Part shown: positions 24,953 through 33,356 of the stretch, one piece after another
Numbering within the stretch: position 1 is the first letter of the stretch
Layout: each line of letters starts with the position of its first letter
Assembly: GCF_003268395.1 (NCBI RefSeq)
Contig: NZ_LQXQ01000238.1
Coordinates: forward strand, 1 to 45,786
Length of the DNA: 45,786 nucleotides
Direction of reading: 5' to 3'
Source: Acinetobacter sp. CFCC 10889
GTDB lineage: Bacteria > Pseudomonadota > Gammaproteobacteria > Pseudomonadales > Moraxellaceae
Notes under the pieces: model-generated
The model's input: the letters and a program-made list of their open reading frames with translations, nothing else
Told to the model about the DNA's origin: nothing
The model's database searches: none
Translations under genes and position numbers: made by a program

Positions 24953-25828
24953 TTAATGCTTTTCGCTTGCCATGCTTAGATAAACGATGGTTAGCATCAT
25001 AAAAATAAATGCTTGCAGGGTGATAATCAAAATATGGAAAATCGCCCATGGCACAGACAATGCCCACTGGATCCAGAACGGTAGTAACGCGATTAAGATG
25101 AAGATTAACTCACCTGCATACATGTTACCGAAAAGTCGAAGAGCCAAAGAGATTGGACGCGCAAGGAAAGTTACCAATTCCAAAAGCAAGTTAAATGGAA
25201 TTAAAAGCGCTTTAGCGATTGGATTCTTAGGATTGAACGGATTCAGCGCCAATTCACCTACGAAACCGCTCACACCTTTTTCACGAATACTGTAGAAAAT
25301 GATAAGAGCAAATACAGATAAAGACATACCAAGAGTAATGTTAGGATCTGTAGTAGGTACAATTTTGAAATACACGCTATGTGGATCCATACCAAACACG
25401 TTACTACCAATAAGCGTAGCTAAATGCGGAATGAAATCTACTGGTACTAAATCCATTAAGTTCATGAGGAAAATCCACACAAAAATGGTTAGTGCCAACG
25501 GTGCAATCAAACGAGACTTCCCGTGGAAAGTATCACGAACACTTGAATCTACAAACTCAATAATCATTTCGATTGCAGACTGGAACTTGGTTGGAACACC
25601 AGAGTTTGCAGCTTTCGCTACACACCAGAACAACAAACAGAAAATCAAACCAAGTCCGATAGACCAACCCATTGAATCCAAGTGAATAGCAGTGAACCCC
25701 ATCTGTTGAGCTTCAGCACCACTTTCTGCCAATTTCCATGTACCGTCTGGCATTTTGCCATAGGTCATATTGGTCAAGTGATGCTTGATATACTCGGTCG
25801 AAGTAAGGGCATGTTCTTCAGCAGCCAT
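24953..25828 (-). CDS. atpB: F1Fo ATP synthase subunit a
   Basis: A 291-residue Fo stator subunit forming the proton half-channels. It has five to six membrane helices. The essential Arg lies in ISLALRLFGNMYAGELIFILI near residue 230, and the last helix has ILIITLQAFIFMMLTIVYLSMA. The N-terminal 55 residues are soluble. First Fo gene after atpI. Confidence 0.97.
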   Translation of the reverse strand: MAAEEHALTSTEYIKHHLTNMTYGKMPDGTWKLAESGAEAQQMGFTAIHLDSMGWSIGLGLIFCLLFWCVAKAANSGVPTKFQSAIEMIIEFVDSSVRDTFHGKSRLIAPLALTIFVWIFLMNLMDLVPVDFIPHLATLIGSNVFGMDPHSVYFKIVPTTDPNITLGMSLSVFALIIFYSIREKGVSGFVGELALNPFNPKNPIAKALLIPFNLLLELVTFLARPISLALRLFGNMYAGELIFILIALLPFWIQWALSVPWAIFHILIITLQAFIFMMLTIVYLSMASEKH

Positions 25829-25938
25829 AAATCACACCTGGTCAATGTAAAAAAACTAATAGAATAAAACGAATATCGCGTGCTGCCTGATATCTCGCTT
25901 ATTCCTGAAAAACTTTTCAATTTTTGCTGTGTTTATAC

Positions 25939-26331
25939 TCATTTTTGTAAACGAGTTGCCCAAAAAGGAGCAATCCACGTCATGGCTTGTACAAGTATAA
26001 AACCACAAAACAATGCTACCGGGGATAACGGTTTAACATTGCTTAAAATTAAAATGAATCCAACGATCACAATTGCAAATTTGCCCATCATGCCTCGATA
26101 CATGTTCGAAAGAACCTGTTTGGATGCTCGCGCGCCTGCTGCTCGAAATGACTGCCAAGAAAAATAACAACTGGCAAGCCAACAAATCAGTGCACCTAAT
26201 GCTGCACTCAAAGCCGCAGTCGAGTCTTTCAAGACCCACCCTATCAAGGCTGAAACAGGAATCATACATGCTTGTAAATAGACCAAAGCTTTCGCTAATC
26301 GTCGGTCAATCATGCGACTAGTTCGGCTCAT
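25939..26331 (-). CDS. atpI: ATP synthase subunit I (assembly factor)
   Basis: A 130-residue four-helix membrane protein at the head of the atp operon. AtpI helps assemble the c-ring in other bacteria but is not essential. The N-terminus (MSRTSRMIDRRLAKALVYLQ) is basic, followed by four hydrophobic segments. Identification rests on position and topology as much as on sequence, as this subunit is poorly conserved. Confidence 0.85.
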   Translation of the reverse strand: MSRTSRMIDRRLAKALVYLQACMIPVSALIGWVLKDSTAALSAALGALICWLASCYFSWQSFRAAGARASKQVLSNMYRGMMGKFAIVIVGFILILSNVKPLSPVALFCGFILVQAMTWIAPFWATRLQK

Positions 26332-26395
26332 TTTTTATCCACTTACAGCATAAATGCTTGACAAGTTTAGCTGATGATCGTTTTTAATCGCAGGC

Positions 26396-26424
26396 ATTAT
26401 AGAGTTACCCCCCTAAACATGCAA
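26396..26424 (-). promoter_or_regulatory. Promoter of the atp operon
   Basis: On the minus strand TTGCAT (26424-26419), 17 bases, then a perfect TATAAT (26401-26396). The predicted start is near 26388, giving an untranslated leader of about 57 bases before atpI. Confidence 0.6.
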
Positions 26425-26502
26425 TCTTTTCCCGACCTTAGTCGAGTTTTTTTCACATATTAAATTGCTTTTGATCTGTACAATTGTTGCTTATTATTTG
26501 CA

Positions 26503-27345
26503 TCATTTTCGTGCATTAACTACACAAGCTTGTGTTTGTGCAGCTAAAGTTTGCCACGCAACCACAAAATCTTGTTGTTTTGCCAAAGATTCATCCACAG
26601 ATTGGAATGTAATTGCACCCAACTTTTTGTATTGACTTGGGCTTGCACTCGATTCTGCAAGTAAACATACTTTTTTACTTGGACGATGATCATTTAAATA
26701 TTTAATCTGAGCAATGGTGGGTGCAACATGCGGATCATCAGTCATTGCACCTGCAAATTTTAAGTTTAGTGAACGTTCTAAATATTGATAGGCATCATGA
26801 TATGCCCAATAACCTCGATCCGCACTATCACCACTGTATCGTTGCGATGCGAATAACATTTCACTGGCAAATTTTTTGGCATTATTCCAATAAGCAGTTT
26901 TATTTTCAGGATGTTGCTGTGAACGCAGTGCTGCAATGAAAAAGCCTATACGTACAGCATTATTGGGGTCTAACCACACATGTGTATCAACAGTATCTTT
27001 TAATGCTACACCACGTGGACTTCTTAATGGTAAAGCTTGGATAATGCCTGAATCTAAAATAGAAATCGCATTTGGATTGTCTTTCAATACCTTTTCTAAT
27101 GGTGCTTCATGTGCTTTGCCCAACCAAATCACCAAAGATGCTTCTTTGATCGTTTTTCGATTCAGTGGGGTAAGTTGTACATCATGTCCACTTTGATGAT
27201 CTAAAAGCAGTACAGGTTCTTCAATGCCTTGTGTTACTTTTTTTGAAATCAAATAAATAGGATGTGTTGACACCACTAAAGGTGCTTGTGCCCAAGTCAT
27301 ACCTGCAAATAATGCACTGATACACAAAGCAAAGAAGCGTTTCAT
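26503..27345 (-). CDS. znuA: Zinc ABC transporter substrate-binding protein ZnuA
   Basis: A 280-residue periplasmic zinc-binding lipocalin-unrelated cluster A-I binding protein. The signal peptide is residues 1-19 (cut after TWA). Candidate zinc ligands are His in STHPIYLI, GHDVQLTP, DTHVWLDP and DDPHVAP, each at the family's position. Compared with E. coli ZnuA, the His/Asp-rich flexible loop is missing. CLLAESSASP and the two cysteines (near residues 224 and 274) could form the usual C-terminal disulfide. It is transcribed away from zur-znuCB across a Zur box. Confidence 0.94.
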   Translation of the reverse strand: MKRFFALCISALFAGMTWAQAPLVVSTHPIYLISKKVTQGIEEPVLLLDHQSGHDVQLTPLNRKTIKEASLVIWLGKAHEAPLEKVLKDNPNAISILDSGIIQALPLRSPRGVALKDTVDTHVWLDPNNAVRIGFFIAALRSQQHPENKTAYWNNAKKFASEMLFASQRYSGDSADRGYWAYHDAYQYLERSLNLKFAGAMTDDPHVAPTIAQIKYLNDHRPSKKVCLLAESSASPSQYKKLGAITFQSVDESLAKQQDFVVAWQTLAAQTQACVVNARK

Positions 27346-27373
27346 GCGGAGAGATTTACCAAAATTACTTAAA

Positions 27374-27388
27374 TGTTATAATATAACA
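27374..27388. promoter_or_regulatory. Zur box in the znuA/zur intergenic region
   Basis: TGTTATAATATAACA is a perfect inverted repeat (TGTTAT-AAT-ATAACA) flanked by A/T. It matches the known gammaproteobacterial Zur consensus core GTTATAnTATAAC. It is 29 bases before znuA and about 97 before zur, placed to repress both when zinc is plentiful. Confidence 0.85.
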
Positions 27389-27484
27389 AATATGAAAAAA
27401 AACCTATGCCATTCGTAAGATGATCGGGCTTCATGTTACTATTTGCGATTGTCCTTTTACTAGAAACGTCTTTTGAGGTGTGCA

Positions 27485-27982
27485 ATGAACCTATGTTCAC
27501 ACGAGCATCATGATACTTTACATGGCGTCCATGACCATCAAAATGTCAAAAATCGCCTTATAGAAGCAGAAAATATTTGCGCTGCTGCAGGTGCTCGCCT
27601 CACACCTTTACGAAAAGAAGTCTTAGAACTGATCTTAAATGCAGCTGGTCCTGTAGGCGCATATGATTTATTGGCAAAACTAAAAGGTGCTTCTGAACGT
27701 CCAGCTGCCCCACCAACTGTTTATAGAACCTTAGACTTTTTATTGGAAAAAGGTTTTATTCATCGTTTGACTTCGATCAATGCTTATATCCCTTGTTGTC
27801 ATCCTCGTGCGGGACACCAAGCAGCTTTTTTAATTTGTTCTAAGTGTCATACAGTGAAAGAAGCTTCTGCTAAAGGTTTGATTGAGCAACTTGACCAACT
27901 TTCAGACTCGGATGGATTTAAAGCACACCACAGTATTATCGAGATTTCAGGACTATGTCAGCAGTGCTCGAACAAGGCTTAA
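27485..27982 (+). CDS. zur: Zinc uptake regulator Zur (Fur family)
   Basis: A 165-residue repressor. The N-terminal His-rich tip (HEHHDTLHGVHDH) precedes the winged helix, with RLTPLRKEVLELIL and PPTVYRTLDFLLEKGFIHRL. The metal sites include CCHPRAGH, CSKCHT and the C-terminal CQQC, which forms the structural Cys4 zinc site. The start is the ATG at 27485 with GAGG six bases upstream; the longer frame would need a TTG. Its 3' end overlaps znuC by 28 bases, so the regulator is translated with the transporter it controls. Confidence 0.95.
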   Translation: MNLCSHEHHDTLHGVHDHQNVKNRLIEAENICAAAGARLTPLRKEVLELILNAAGPVGAYDLLAKLKGASERPAAPPTVYRTLDFLLEKGFIHRLTSINAYIPCCHPRAGHQAAFLICSKCHTVKEASAKGLIEQLDQLSDSDGFKAHHSIIEISGLCQQCSNKA

Positions 27983-28752
27983 TTCCCTTAACATCTTCTC
28001 TTGTTCAATTACAACAGATTAATGTTCGGATTGATGAGCGTGATATTTTAAAAAATGTCGATTTTTCTTTATACGAAAAAGAAATTGTCACGCTGATTGG
28101 TCCAAATGGTGCAGGTAAGTCCACCCTGATTAAAGTCTTACTGGGTATAGTCAAACCAAATTCAGGTAAAATTATTAGCCCCAAAAAGCTCAAACTGGCT
28201 TATGTGCCACAAAAATTTAATCCATCACATAGTTTGCCACTACGTGTAAAAGATTTATTAAATTTAGAAAAATGCGATAAAGCGATTAAAGCTGAAATCA
28301 TTCGTGATACGGGTATTGCCAAGTTACAAGAATCAAAAGTGCAACAACTCTCAGGGGGTGAACGTCAACGAGTACTGCTTGCACGTGCTTTATTACGTCA
28401 ACCTGATGTTTTAGTTTTAGATGAACCCATGCAAGGTTTGGACATTCAGTCCGAAGCGGAACTTTATGACTATGTGCGTAGCCTGCCTGAACGCTATAGT
28501 TGTTCAATTTTGATCGTGTCTCATGACTTGCAATGGGTCATGCAAGGTACGCAACGGGTTGTTTGTTTAAACAAACATATTTGCTGTAGCGGTTTACCTG
28601 AAAATATTCAACAGCATCCTGAATATCAAGCCATTTTTGGGACAAATCGTGTTCCTTATCAGCACCATCACGATCATTGTGCGCATGGTGACTCTGCAAA
28701 AACCTGTGAACATGATACTCGCCCCCACATTCACCCTGAACCGGAAGCCTAA
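27955..28752 (+). CDS. znuC: Zinc ABC transporter ATPase ZnuC
   Basis: A 265-residue ATP-binding subunit. Walker A is GPNGAGKST, the Q-loop lies in AYVPQKFNP, the signature is LSGGERQR, Walker B is VLVLDEP, and the H-loop is IVSHD. The last 35 residues are a His-rich tail (HHHDHCAHGDSAKTCEHD), a feature of ZnuC proteins thought to bind zinc. The start ATG lies within zur. ZnuB follows after three bases. Confidence 0.96.
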   Translation: MSAVLEQGLIPLTSSLVQLQQINVRIDERDILKNVDFSLYEKEIVTLIGPNGAGKSTLIKVLLGIVKPNSGKIISPKKLKLAYVPQKFNPSHSLPLRVKDLLNLEKCDKAIKAEIIRDTGIAKLQESKVQQLSGGERQRVLLARALLRQPDVLVLDEPMQGLDIQSEAELYDYVRSLPERYSCSILIVSHDLQWVMQGTQRVVCLNKHICCSGLPENIQQHPEYQAIFGTNRVPYQHHHDHCAHGDSAKTCEHDTRPHIHPEPEA

Positions 28753-28755
28753 ATC

Positions 28756-29556
28756 ATGATGGAATGGTTACAACTGTTGTTACCTGCATGGATCATGGGC
28801 ACGCTTTTGGTTTTTTTAACAGCACCTTTAGGCTGTTTGATGCTTTGGCGTAGAATGTCTTTTTTTGCTGATACCATGGCGCATGGCACATTATTGGGCG
28901 TAGCATTGGCAGCAGTGTTAACTTTGCCACTTTGGGTTGGGGTGAGTTTTACGGCGATTTTATTGGTGGCGATTTTATGGGCATTGCATGACCCTCGTTT
29001 ACCTAATGATGCCTTGCTTGCTTTATGTTCTGCAACCTTACTCTGTTCTGGCTTATTGCTCATTCAACATTTACCTGCTTTAAGACCCGAGTTGCTGAGT
29101 TATTTGTTTGGTGACTTATTGACGATTGAATGGTCTGATCTACCTGTATTTATTGCTATTATCATTGCAGCCTTAGCAGTTTTATTTCGCTACTGGCAGG
29201 CACAGATTCAGATCGCCATTGACCCTGATATTGCAGTCAGTGAAGGCATCAATGCAAAATGGCAACGTCTGATTTTCATGTTGCTGTTGGCTTTATTTAC
29301 TGTTTTAGCATTACGTGCGGTAGGTTCTTTACTTATGGGCGCATTGTTGGTGATTCCCGCATTAACTGCACGTTTAGTGTCGCACTCTCCAAAGCAAATG
29401 GTCATCGCTGCTTTTATCATTGCACAAATCGGTGTGACTGTTGGTTTATGGTCAAGTGCAGGGTTAAATATCTCGACAGGTTTAAGCATCGTTTTAACCA
29501 TGTCAATTTTGTTTGCGGTTGTCTTCATTTTTCAGAAAATTAAAAAAATGAGTTAA
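28756..29556 (+). CDS. znuB: Zinc ABC transporter permease ZnuB
   Basis: A 266-residue inner-membrane permease with about eight hydrophobic segments. FFADTMAHGTLLGVALA and SEGINAKWQRLIFMLLLALFTVLALRAVGSLLMGALLVIPALTAR, with its EG coupling helix, are family hallmarks. Starts at ATG 28756 (another ATG directly follows). Part of zur-znuC-znuB and possibly of the next gene. Confidence 0.95.
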   Translation: MMEWLQLLLPAWIMGTLLVFLTAPLGCLMLWRRMSFFADTMAHGTLLGVALAAVLTLPLWVGVSFTAILLVAILWALHDPRLPNDALLALCSATLLCSGLLLIQHLPALRPELLSYLFGDLLTIEWSDLPVFIAIIIAALAVLFRYWQAQIQIAIDPDIAVSEGINAKWQRLIFMLLLALFTVLALRAVGSLLMGALLVIPALTARLVSHSPKQMVIAAFIIAQIGVTVGLWSSAGLNISTGLSIVLTMSILFAVVFIFQKIKKMS

Positions 29557-29558
29557 AA

Positions 29559-30029
29559 ATGTATGATCTCAAATCATTAAATCCATTGGCAATGTTCAAT
29601 CTGTTGTGTTTAATGATTTGTGTATTTATCCATATATATAGCTTTTTTTCTTATTTGCCATTTTCCTTTGGGATTCTCATCAGCTTAGTTTTGTCTTTAT
29701 TTTTAAATGCCTTTTGGATATTTCTAAAACAGAAAAATAATAAAAATCCGCCTTGGTCTTTTTCAAGTTGGTCGACTCCTTTCCAAAGTATTTTTATTAT
29801 TTTATTCATTTATGCACTGCTTCAATTTTTGATTTTCTATCAGTTGGTTGGTAATTTTCGTGTTGAAAAAGTTGACGAGAGTTATCATTTATTTGAAAGA
29901 GCTCGCTTTGTCGCTGAAGTGAGTCAACTTGAATATCAGACTTATTGGGCAAGATCTGCAAGACTTTTCAGCAGTTATTTGATTTTATTCTTCTCTTTTA
30001 TTGTTTATGCCTCTAAACAATCTAAATAA
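29559..30029 (+). CDS. Small membrane protein downstream of znuB
   Basis: A 156-residue protein with four hydrophobic segments (about residues 11-30, 35-55, 75-95 and 133-150) and aromatic-rich soluble turns. I do not recognise a family. It begins only two bases after the znuB stop and on the same strand, so it is very likely translated as part of the Zur-controlled operon. There is no metal-binding motif such as His clusters. It ends at a hairpin shared with the convergent gene. Confidence 0.55.
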   Translation: MYDLKSLNPLAMFNLLCLMICVFIHIYSFFSYLPFSFGILISLVLSLFLNAFWIFLKQKNNKNPPWSFSSWSTPFQSIFIILFIYALLQFLIFYQLVGNFRVEKVDESYHLFERARFVAEVSQLEYQTYWARSARLFSSYLILFFSFIVYASKQSK

Positions 30030-30059
30030 GGTCATATTGAAAATTAAACAATATGACCT
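30029..30059. terminator. Hairpin between convergent genes
   Basis: An 11-base-pair perfect stem, AGGTCATATTG (30029-30039) with CAATATGACCT (30049-30059), with a nine-base loop. The T-run is weak on both strands, so termination strength is uncertain. Confidence 0.5.
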
Positions 30060-30064
30060 AAATC

Positions 30065-30592
30065 TTACATACTCACATCACATGCGAGAATGGTTTGTTT
30101 TTGCTTATCGGTAGAAATAACAGCTTTAAATTCTTGTTCTGCATCTGCTTTAAATTTTATGCTTTTAAGCTTTTGTAGTTGTGTAGCATTGAGTTGACCA
30201 AAAACTAGAGTTCGTCCTGCTAAACCACTTGCTGTACCTGAATATACAGTAAATCCTTTCAGTGGTAAGCCATAGAGTGTGGCATTTTTTAAAGGAATCG
30301 TAACTTCGATATATTGTTCACCATCATTATAGAGCTTCGATTTTGCAGCAAGCATATCATTCTTATAAGGTAGCATCACATTCGCATAATTCCCTTTTAA
30401 TGCAGATTTACGTACAAAAGCATCAGGTGTAGTTCCATGCTCTGTCCAAATACTTTTATTCACAATATGCTGTAATAATTTTGAATCTGCACATCCATTT
30501 TCAAAATTTTTAAATACAGGTGTCCAATCAGCAGCAACTACACTTGCACTCATGAATATCGAAGATAAGAGCAACATACTTTTTAGTTTCAT
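30065..30592 (-). CDS. Exported hypothetical protein, 175 aa
   Basis: A periplasmic protein with a clear signal peptide (MKLKSMLLLSSIFMSASVVA, cut before AD). The mature part has two cysteines (CADSK and the near-terminal ACDVSM), likely a disulfide. It has a beta-rich pattern with YIEVTIPLKNATLYGLPLKG. I recognise no named family. It is a single-gene unit, convergent with the znu operon. Confidence 0.6.
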   Translation of the reverse strand: MKLKSMLLLSSIFMSASVVAADWTPVFKNFENGCADSKLLQHIVNKSIWTEHGTTPDAFVRKSALKGNYANVMLPYKNDMLAAKSKLYNDGEQYIEVTIPLKNATLYGLPLKGFTVYSGTASGLAGRTLVFGQLNATQLQKLKSIKFKADAEQEFKAVISTDKQKQTILACDVSM

Positions 30593-30655
30593 TTTTATAA
30601 TCCAAATTTGGCTATAGGCATTTTATGAAATTCTATTTTTTAAAACCATAGATTT

Positions 30656-31276
30656 TTACTGATGCACCAAACTCAACAAAGCAGCGGCACAACTGAATAA
30701 TATGGCAAAAGTACGATTCATATATTTTTGCTGCTTTGGTGATTTTAACAATCTTAAAACTTTGGCTGCCAAACCTGTATAGCCTGCCATCACGATCAAA
30801 TCAATCGTAATCATGGTAACCGCCATCATCACATATTGAATCCATTGTGGTTTTGATAAATCCAAAAACTGTGGCAATACTGCCAATAAAAATACAATCG
30901 CTTTCGGATTGCTCATATTGACCAAAAAACCATGCAAAATCAGCATGGGAATAGTTTTCGGTTTATTCTCGGTTTTCACTTCAATGGATTGAATTGGCGC
31001 ATTCCACTGTAAATAAGCCAAATACAGCAGATACAATACTCCAAACCATTTCACCACTAAAAATGCCCAAGGCGTGGTGGCGAACAACACCCCAACACCT
31101 GCCGCAACAATACCGATTTGCACGATCAATGCCAGTTGCAAACCCAAAGCATTCCAGTAACCACGGCGAAAACCATAGCTCAGACCACTTGACATCGAGG
31201 CTATTGCACCTGCTCCAGGAGAAATACTAATCACCCAGCACGCCAGCATATAAGCAAACCAGACTTGGTAGGACAT
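30656..31276 (-). CDS. LysE family amino-acid exporter
   Basis: A 206-residue inner-membrane exporter of the LysE/RhtB family. It has six hydrophobic segments and the signature CWVISISPGAGAIASMSSGLSYGFRRGYWNALGLQ, including the SPGAGA and RRG elements. VNMSNPKAIVFLLAVLPQF is also typical. I start at ATG 31276 (MSYQVWFAYML), the usual family N-terminus, not 18 codons upstream, although no clear ribosome-binding site is seen. The exported amino acid is unknown. Confidence 0.9.
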   Translation of the reverse strand: MSYQVWFAYMLACWVISISPGAGAIASMSSGLSYGFRRGYWNALGLQLALIVQIGIVAAGVGVLFATTPWAFLVVKWFGVLYLLYLAYLQWNAPIQSIEVKTENKPKTIPMLILHGFLVNMSNPKAIVFLLAVLPQFLDLSKPQWIQYVMMAVTMITIDLIVMAGYTGLAAKVLRLLKSPKQQKYMNRTFAILFSCAAALLSLVHQ

Positions 31277-31440
31277 AATGAATATCAGGAGAATTTTTAA
31301 AATCTGATTATACCGATTTTGATACAACACTTTTCGATTAATTTAATCGTTAAAAAGTATCACGCTGAGCTTTCTAGTCTGTGCTTGATCATGCACAATA
31401 GCTGTATTGAATGAATAATAAATCATGGAGCCATCTCGCA

Positions 31441-32364
31441 ATGACAGCCCAATCTGTAATTTTGCCTTTACCCTCAAATCATGCACGTTTTATTGTTTTA
31501 AATTTAAAAGATCTTTCGATTGATGCTTTAAAAGAACAACTCAATGCTTTGTTCAGCACCCGTGACCGTTTAATCACCCAGCATCCTGATGCAGAAATTA
31601 AAACCTCAGTGGCTTTTGGACCTGAGCTGTGGGCAAAACTTCATGATCAAACTCCAGCAGGATTTAAACAACTTGAACCGATTCAAAGTTCTTTTAACAT
31701 GCCTGTAGTGCCTGCGGATGTCTTGATTCATATCGCATCTGCTCGTGCAGATTTGTGTTTTGCCATGAGTCAATCATTCTTTGATGGTATTCAAGATCAA
31801 GTCGAAGTTTTGGATGAACGAGTATGCTTCCGTTATTTGGATGGTCGTGATTTAACAGGCTTTATTGATGGAACTGAAAATCCACAATTCCCTGATGACC
31901 GTGACGAAGTGGCTTTGCTGGGTGATGAAGCAGGTATTTTTGCGGATGGGTCTTTTGTCTTTGCTCAGCGTTATGTGCATGATCTTGCAAAATGGAAACA
32001 TTTAAAAGTTGATGCACAGGAACATGTGATTGGACGTACCAAACTTGAAAGTATTGAATTGGATGATGATGTAAAACCTGAGAATGCTCACATTGCCCGT
32101 GCCGTAATTGAGGATGATGAAGGTGAAGAACTGGAAATCTTACGTCACTCTTTGCCTTATGGTGATGGACAAGGCGAACAAGGCTTGTTCTTTATTGCCT
32201 ATACCAAGGACTTAAGCCGTATTGATCAAATGCTTGTACGTATGTTTGGTACCAGTGGTGATGGCATTCATGACCGTTTATTGCACTTTGTCACTGCAGT
32301 AGATGGTGCTTATTTCTTTGCGCCCAATGAAGATTTGCTTGAAGAAATTTTAGATACTGAATAA
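31441..32364 (+). CDS. Dyp-type haem peroxidase
   Basis: A 307-residue dye-decolorising peroxidase, YfeX-like class. The G-x-x-D-G motif is GFIDGTENP (catalytic Asp143). The proximal haem ligand is His218 in NAHIARAV. The distal Arg235 is in LRHSLPYG. There is no signal or Tat peptide, so it is cytoplasmic. I start at ATG 31441, ten bases after TGGAG; the ATG ten codons upstream has no ribosome-binding site. No encapsulin gene or encapsulin-targeting tail is visible. Natural substrate unknown. Confidence 0.94.
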   Translation: MTAQSVILPLPSNHARFIVLNLKDLSIDALKEQLNALFSTRDRLITQHPDAEIKTSVAFGPELWAKLHDQTPAGFKQLEPIQSSFNMPVVPADVLIHIASARADLCFAMSQSFFDGIQDQVEVLDERVCFRYLDGRDLTGFIDGTENPQFPDDRDEVALLGDEAGIFADGSFVFAQRYVHDLAKWKHLKVDAQEHVIGRTKLESIELDDDVKPENAHIARAVIEDDEGEELEILRHSLPYGDGQGEQGLFFIAYTKDLSRIDQMLVRMFGTSGDGIHDRLLHFVTAVDGAYFFAPNEDLLEEILDTE

Positions 32365-32376
32365 GTATCAAACTCG

Positions 32377-32404
32377 ATGCTCTACTTTTAAGTAGAGCAT
32401 TTTA
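32377..32404 (+). terminator. Terminator after the Dyp peroxidase
   Basis: ATGCTCTACT pairs with AGTAGAGCAT (32377-32400), with a four-base loop, followed by TTTTATT. Confidence 0.75.
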
Positions 32405-32418
32405 TTGAATTTTTTCAT

Positions 32419-32892
32419 TTAAGTTCCATGATCTTGACAGGCATTGACCACATGCTGTGTTTTTAATTCTTGCCAGCTATTTTTATAAAATAAAGTATAC
32501 ATAGTATCGACATCATCTGCTTTTGGAAAAGCATCCCAAGCATAAATATTGGCACTTATTTGATGTACTTTAAACTTCAAAGCACCATTATCCAAAGTCA
32601 CAATAAAATCATGCTTTTGTTTTTTAATAGATTGAATCTGATATGTATTTCTTTCCATATAAATAAAAGAAATACTATTTTTATCTGCATCATAATAAAA
32701 TGGTGCTGGTCTATTCTTCCCCTGCTCCACATATTCAGTACAGATCAATTGATACTCATTTTTCTCCCTATACGCATGTAAAATATTTTGATGAGCAAAA
32801 ATTTGCTTAAACTCAGCTTGAGCTGTATTTTCAGCATGCGTTATCGACAGACAACATGTGATGAATAGTGAAAAGAATAGCGTTTTTTTCAT
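32419..32892 (-). CDS. Exported hypothetical protein, 157 aa (third of a trio)
   Basis: A signal peptide (MKKTLFFSLFITCCLSITHA) precedes a mature domain of about 135 residues with two cysteines (LICTEY and NACQDH), probably one disulfide, and alternating beta strands (SISFIYMERNTYQIQSI). I recognise no family. Its start overlaps the stop of the preceding gene by four bases (ATGA), so it is translationally coupled to it. Confidence 0.6.
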   Translation of the reverse strand: MKKTLFFSLFITCCLSITHAENTAQAEFKQIFAHQNILHAYREKNEYQLICTEYVEQGKNRPAPFYYDADKNSISFIYMERNTYQIQSIKKQKHDFIVTLDNGALKFKVHQISANIYAWDAFPKADDVDTMYTLFYKNSWQELKTQHVVNACQDHGT

Positions 32893-33338
32893 TTTTTACT
32901 CAACCTTTGCTTTAGACTATCCGTCTCTTCATATTCAATGTCTTGAATTCGCATACAGTTTTGCTCCATACGCATTTTAAAATCAATAAATTGTCCACCA
33001 ACTTTGAGCATTGCACGATGCTCTGTCGCATCTAAAACACGGATCTGCACATCATCTTCTACATCTTGTGCATTACTCAAAATATTAAAATCCAAGTTGC
33101 ATTGACCTTGTATTTTTGCTGCACACTTTTGCTCACGTAACAAAAGTTGCACCATGTTGGCATCAAAATAATTGCGTAAAATAGGTCGAGGTTCGCCTGC
33201 GATATCTTTGTCTGATTGCACGGGATAATCTCGATACAACTCAGAAATCAGATCACGGCTGCTCTGTACACACGAAATATTCTCTGCAAATACCTGTGCG
33301 CTACTCAGCAGCAAAATCAGAACTACATGTTTTTTCAT
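32889..33338 (-). CDS. Exported DUF3828-like protein, 149 aa
   Basis: A signal peptide (MKKHVVLILLLSSAQVFA) and a mature domain resembling DUF3828: LISELYRDYP at the start, a middle with LRNYFDANMVQLLLREQKC, CNLDFNILSNAQDVED, and a closing strand-helix. Four cysteines (SCV, KCA, QCN, NCM) suggest two disulfides. Function unknown. Middle gene of a three-gene set. Confidence 0.6.
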   Translation of the reverse strand: MKKHVVLILLLSSAQVFAENISCVQSSRDLISELYRDYPVQSDKDIAGEPRPILRNYFDANMVQLLLREQKCAAKIQGQCNLDFNILSNAQDVEDDVQIRVLDATEHRAMLKVGGQFIDFKMRMEQNCMRIQDIEYEETDSLKQRLSKK

Positions 33339-33356
33339 CGTCTTGTTTTATCTGTG

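Noticed and set aside
26431..26456. Short hairpin GACCTTAGTC with T-run as a plus-strand terminator
   Set aside because: Stem of four to five pairs only, and no plus-strand gene ends nearby; it overlaps the region upstream of the atp promoter.
27119..27345. Second binding-protein-like or regulatory ORF antisense to znuA
   Set aside because: Only a shadow of the conserved znuA coding sequence.
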